From contig JAIXXL010000009.1 of NCBI GenBank assembly GCA_027490755.1, positions 124,001 to 188,000 on the forward strand: a stretch of DNA of 64,000 nucleotides, in the 5' to 3' direction. This stretch comes from Betaproteobacteria bacterium (GTDB lineage: Bacteria > Pseudomonadota > Gammaproteobacteria > Burkholderiales > UBA3065). The notes under the pieces are model-generated. The model saw only the letters and a list, made by a program, of their open reading frames with translations, was not told where the DNA came from and searched no databases. This document shows positions 61,404-64,000 of the stretch, one piece after another; within the stretch, counting starts at the first letter, position 1; each line of letters starts with the position of its first letter. The position numbers were made by a program, and so were the translations under genes.

Positions 61404-62570
61404 TTACTGGTTGACGCTTTTGCGCTGACTGTTGAGGTGGAAGGCACCGTCGACCACCACCCGCTCGCCTTTGACGACGCCCTCAAGCACCGGGCGCACC
61501 TCAGCGCCATCCGGACCGCGGGCGATGTGCCCGAGCGAGACCGGACGCATGCGAAACTTGCCGGGAGAGACCTCGACGAAGACGTGGTCGGTGTTGTTCT
61601 CGCGGACGATGGCCGAGGGCAGCATATAGATGCGCTCGACCGGCGCACCGGCGATCTCCACCGTCGCCAGCATGGCCGGCTTGAGGCTGCGGTCGCGGTT
61701 GTCGAGGTCGGTACGGACGAGGATGGTGCGCGTGTCGGGGTTGACGGTGGGCGACACATAGTCAAGGCGAGCCTCGCGGCGCATGCCCAGCGCCGGCACG
61801 TCGATGCCGATCTGCTGGCCGGGTGCGATGCCGCGCGCTTCCTGCTCCGGCACATCAGCCACGACCCGCACCATCGACAGGTCGGCGACCACGAAAAGCA
61901 GGTCGGATGGCTGCACCACCTGGCCCAGCGCGACGTTGCGCTCGACCACGGTGCCGGACTGGGTCGACAGCACCGGCTTGACCGAGCTGATGGAGCCGGT
62001 GCGCTCGAGGTTCTCCAAGGTGCCATCGCGCAGGCCGAGCAGCTTGAGCTGGTCGGCGGCGCCACGTTTTTCGGCTTCGGCCACCTCGAGTTCGTTCTCG
62101 CGGCGCTGCAGTTCGGCGCTGCCGATCACGTCGGCGGCAAACAGCGCCTTGGCGCGCTCCACGCTGCGGCGCATCAGTTGCACGTATGAGTTGGCCTTGA
62201 TGTAGGCGAGCTGCGCGTCGCCGAGGTTGGCGCTGGTCAGTGTGGCGAGCGTGGCGCCCTTGCCCACGTTCTGGCCAAGGATCACCTTGAGTTCGGTGAT
62301 GCGCCCGGGGACCGTGGTGCTGATGCGCGAGATGCGTTGCTCATCAAAATCGATCCGCCCCGCGACCCGAAAGATCGGGCTAACCGGTGCCGGCTCTACC
62401 ACCTCGATCTTCAGGCTGGCGACCAGGCCCTCGCCGGCCTGAACCAGCATCGGGTCCGGGCGCGGTGCCTCGACGGGCTTCTCTTCGGGCTTGCTGCAGG
62501 CGGCAAGGGTGCTGGCGAGTGCCAGTCCGAGCAGGGTGCGGGCAAGGGCAGACGGGCGGGCGCTTGGCAT
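61404..62570 (-). CDS. RND efflux periplasmic adaptor (CusB/CzcB-like lipoprotein)
   Basis: 388 residues with a lipoprotein signal (LAAC at about 22-25), a lipoyl/beta-barrel hairpin (about 60-110 and 200-245) and a long coiled-coil helix pair (about 115-185, SYVQLMRRSVERAKALFAAD). It bridges pump and outer-membrane channel. The ATG at 62570 is used because it begins the signal sequence. No His/Met-rich metal-binding N-terminal tail is seen. Confidence 0.9.
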   Translation of the reverse strand: MPSARPSALARTLLGLALASTLAACSKPEEKPVEAPRPDPMLVQAGEGLVASLKIEVVEPAPVSPIFRVAGRIDFDEQRISRISTTVPGRITELKVILGQNVGKGATLATLTSANLGDAQLAYIKANSYVQLMRRSVERAKALFAADVIGSAELQRRENELEVAEAEKRGAADQLKLLGLRDGTLENLERTGSISSVKPVLSTQSGTVVERNVALGQVVQPSDLLFVVADLSMVRVVADVPEQEARGIAPGQQIGIDVPALGMRREARLDYVSPTVNPDTRTILVRTDLDNRDRSLKPAMLATVEIAGAPVERIYMLPSAIVRENNTDHVFVEVSPGKFRMRPVSLGHIARGPDGAEVRPVLEGVVKGERVVVDGAFHLNSQRKSVNQ

Positions 62571-62650
62571 CTCGGCGCGTTCCTGAAAGGTAGTGGTAAG
62601 GGTCAAAGACGGATACGGGGCGGCGCGCCCGGGGCCTGCAGCGGAGGGGG

Positions 62651-63886
62651 TCACTGCGCCTCCACGGCCTGCAGGCGGTCGATCTCGATGCGCGCGACCT
62701 CAAGGTCGTAGCGTGCGGCGATAAGGTCGTTGCGTGCGGCGCGGAAGACCCGGCGCGCATCCAGCAACTCGAGGATGCCGCGCTCACCGAAGCGGTAGGC
62801 GGCCTCGGCCACCTTCACCGCGGCCTCGGCCTCGCGCAGGATCGCGCCCTCGAGGATGTTGATCTGGTTGCGCGAGATGTCGTACTGGCCGTAAGCGGTC
62901 TCCAGCGACTGCGACAGCGTGAACTGGCTGTGCTCGAGCTGGTTGCGGACGCGCAGGCCCTGCGCGGTGGCCTCGGCGATCGGGCCGGCGCGGCGGTCCC
63001 AGATCGGGATGGTCAGCAGTACGCCGACACGGTTGTTCTCAAGGTCCGGATCCCGCTCCTGCACCGCGCGGATGGCCAGGTCGGGCATGCGCCGTGCCTT
63101 CTCCAGCTCCAGCTGGCGGTCGAAGCGCGACTGCTCGGCGCGCAGCACGGCGAGTTCGGGGTTGCTGCCAAGCACGCGCTCGCGCAGCTGCTCAAGCGGC
63201 GGCAAGGCGCGCGGCTCGGTCCAGTCGCCACGCACCTGGAACTCGGCGGGCAGGCGTTCGGCCACCAGGCCACGGATCGTCACCTTCGACTGGTTGACAC
63301 GCAACTCGGCGCTGCGCGCGGCGTTGCGCGCAGTCAGCCGCTCGGCCTCGGCACGGATCAGGTCGTAGCGCGGCGCCTCGCCCACGTCCACCCGCACCTT
63401 CACACGTTCGTAGATGGATTCGGCCAGCGCCAGGTCGTCGCGCGCCGCGGACACTTCCTCTTGGCGCCGCAACAGCTCGTAGAAGGCCACCTGCAGGCGC
63501 GACAGCAAACCGACACGCGTCTGGCGCAGGCCGGCCTCCGCGCCGCCGGCGAGGGCCTCGGCTGCACCGATGCGCGCGGCGCGCTGCCACGGATTGTCGA
63601 TGCGCTGCGAGATGGCGATGGCGTGCGCGTGACCCGAAGCGCCACCGATGCGGGGCGCGGCGTTGCCGGTGGTCAGCTCGGTCTCGGGGTTGGGGTAAGC
63701 CGACGCCGACGTGATGCCGGCTCGGGCGGCATCAACACCGTCCCGAGCAGCCACAAGGGAGAGGTTGGCGTCCAAAGACAGCTGTCGCAGCGACGCGAAG
63801 TCGAAGACCGGAAGGTCGGCAGCTGAAGCGATGCCCGTACCGAAAGCGAGCAAGAACAAACAAGACCTAGCGATTCTGCCGGACAT
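62651..63886 (-). CDS. TolC-family outer-membrane factor (CusC/CzcC-like)
   Basis: 411 residues with a signal peptide (about 1-22, ending IASA) and two OEP repeats of coiled-coil helices (about 30-215 and 230-405), giving the periplasmic tunnel of a tripartite pump. First gene of the efflux operon, with about 80 bp before the adaptor gene. A palindrome lies in its upstream region. Confidence 0.9.
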   Translation of the reverse strand: MSGRIARSCLFLLAFGTGIASAADLPVFDFASLRQLSLDANLSLVAARDGVDAARAGITSASAYPNPETELTTGNAAPRIGGASGHAHAIAISQRIDNPWQRAARIGAAEALAGGAEAGLRQTRVGLLSRLQVAFYELLRRQEEVSAARDDLALAESIYERVKVRVDVGEAPRYDLIRAEAERLTARNAARSAELRVNQSKVTIRGLVAERLPAEFQVRGDWTEPRALPPLEQLRERVLGSNPELAVLRAEQSRFDRQLELEKARRMPDLAIRAVQERDPDLENNRVGVLLTIPIWDRRAGPIAEATAQGLRVRNQLEHSQFTLSQSLETAYGQYDISRNQINILEGAILREAEAAVKVAEAAYRFGERGILELLDARRVFRAARNDLIAARYDLEVARIEIDRLQAVEAQ

Positions 63887-63943
63887 CCAATTCCCTTGAG
63901 TCGAATCCTGAGTATTTTGGTCAGGTAAATATGGAAAGGTTCC

Positions 63944-63958
63944 CGGGAGATTCTCCCG
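63944..63958. promoter_or_regulatory. Palindrome upstream of the efflux operon
   Basis: CGGGAGA-T-TCTCCCG, a perfect 7-bp inverted repeat, 58 bp upstream of the start of the outer-membrane factor gene. Position and symmetry suggest an operator for a metal-responsive regulator, though none is encoded inside the window. Confidence 0.5.
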
Positions 63959-64000
63959 ACCTTGATCTCACCCCTGACGGCTGCGCAGCGGCCTTTGCCG

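Noticed and set aside
1-64000. CRISPR arrays, rRNA genes, riboswitches, replication origin
   Set aside because: No regularly spaced direct repeats, rRNA stretches, DnaA-box clusters or recognisable riboswitch leaders were seen.

Overview
The window is a contiguous piece of a high-GC betaproteobacterial chromosome. The gene order cysI-DUF934-cysH-cysD, the rpoE-rseA-rseB-mucD cluster and the run lepA-lepB-rnc-era-recO-pdxJ-acpS-nagZ fit Betaproteobacteria, probably Rhodocyclales or a close relative. This placement rests on gene order and protein style only. Genes are packed tightly, with many 4-base stop/start overlaps.

Layout. 0-5.2 kb: assimilatory sulfate reduction operon (minus strand, cysD cut by the window edge), thiol peroxidase and an aromatic/aspartate aminotransferase. 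5.4-13.3 kb: uvrB, a YgfX-like gene, nadB, and the sigma-E envelope-stress operon ending in the protease mucD and a strong terminator. 13.3-19.3 kb: an accessory block that begins with a BLUF photoreceptor. It holds an orphan HigA antitoxin carrying the stump of its deleted HigB toxin, a Tyr/Asn repeat exported protein, a probable small RNA, a MoxR-type ATPase, several unrecognised genes, a SprT-like metalloprotease, an intact HigBA module and a ParE-type module, and it ends at tRNA-Leu. Three transcription units in it share one upstream palindromic element. This block is the best candidate in the window for an undescribed co-regulated system.

19.3-33.8 kb: a GGDEF-EAL protein and a partner gene lie between tRNA-Leu and tRNA-Cys/tRNA-Gly. 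Then follow pgsA, uvrC, a family-5-like uracil-DNA glycosylase, and the housekeeping run from nagZ back to lepA, DUF3429 and a truncated haemoglobin. 33.8-45.4 kb: ybbP/ybbA with divergent tesA, gltX, sthA, an acyltransferase, an oxidoreductase, and a small operon headed by a second BLUF protein.

45.45-51.9 kb: a second accessory region. A 5.3-kb segment is bounded by 16-bp direct repeats formed by the 3' end of tRNA-Val. It contains an IS3-family element whose transposase lacks its second catalytic Asp, an AT-rich glycosyltransferase, a very unusual sulfotransferase-glycosyltransferase-sulfotransferase fusion, and an IS remnant. No integrase remains. Small orphan genes follow, up to tRNA-Arg.

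51.9-64 kb: a LysR regulator divergent from an SbtA-type bicarbonate permease, a lipoprotein, ilvD, and an RND metal-efflux operon (outer membrane factor, adaptor, pump). That operon continues into an atypical PII-like protein and SelO. No CRISPR array, rRNA or replication origin was seen.
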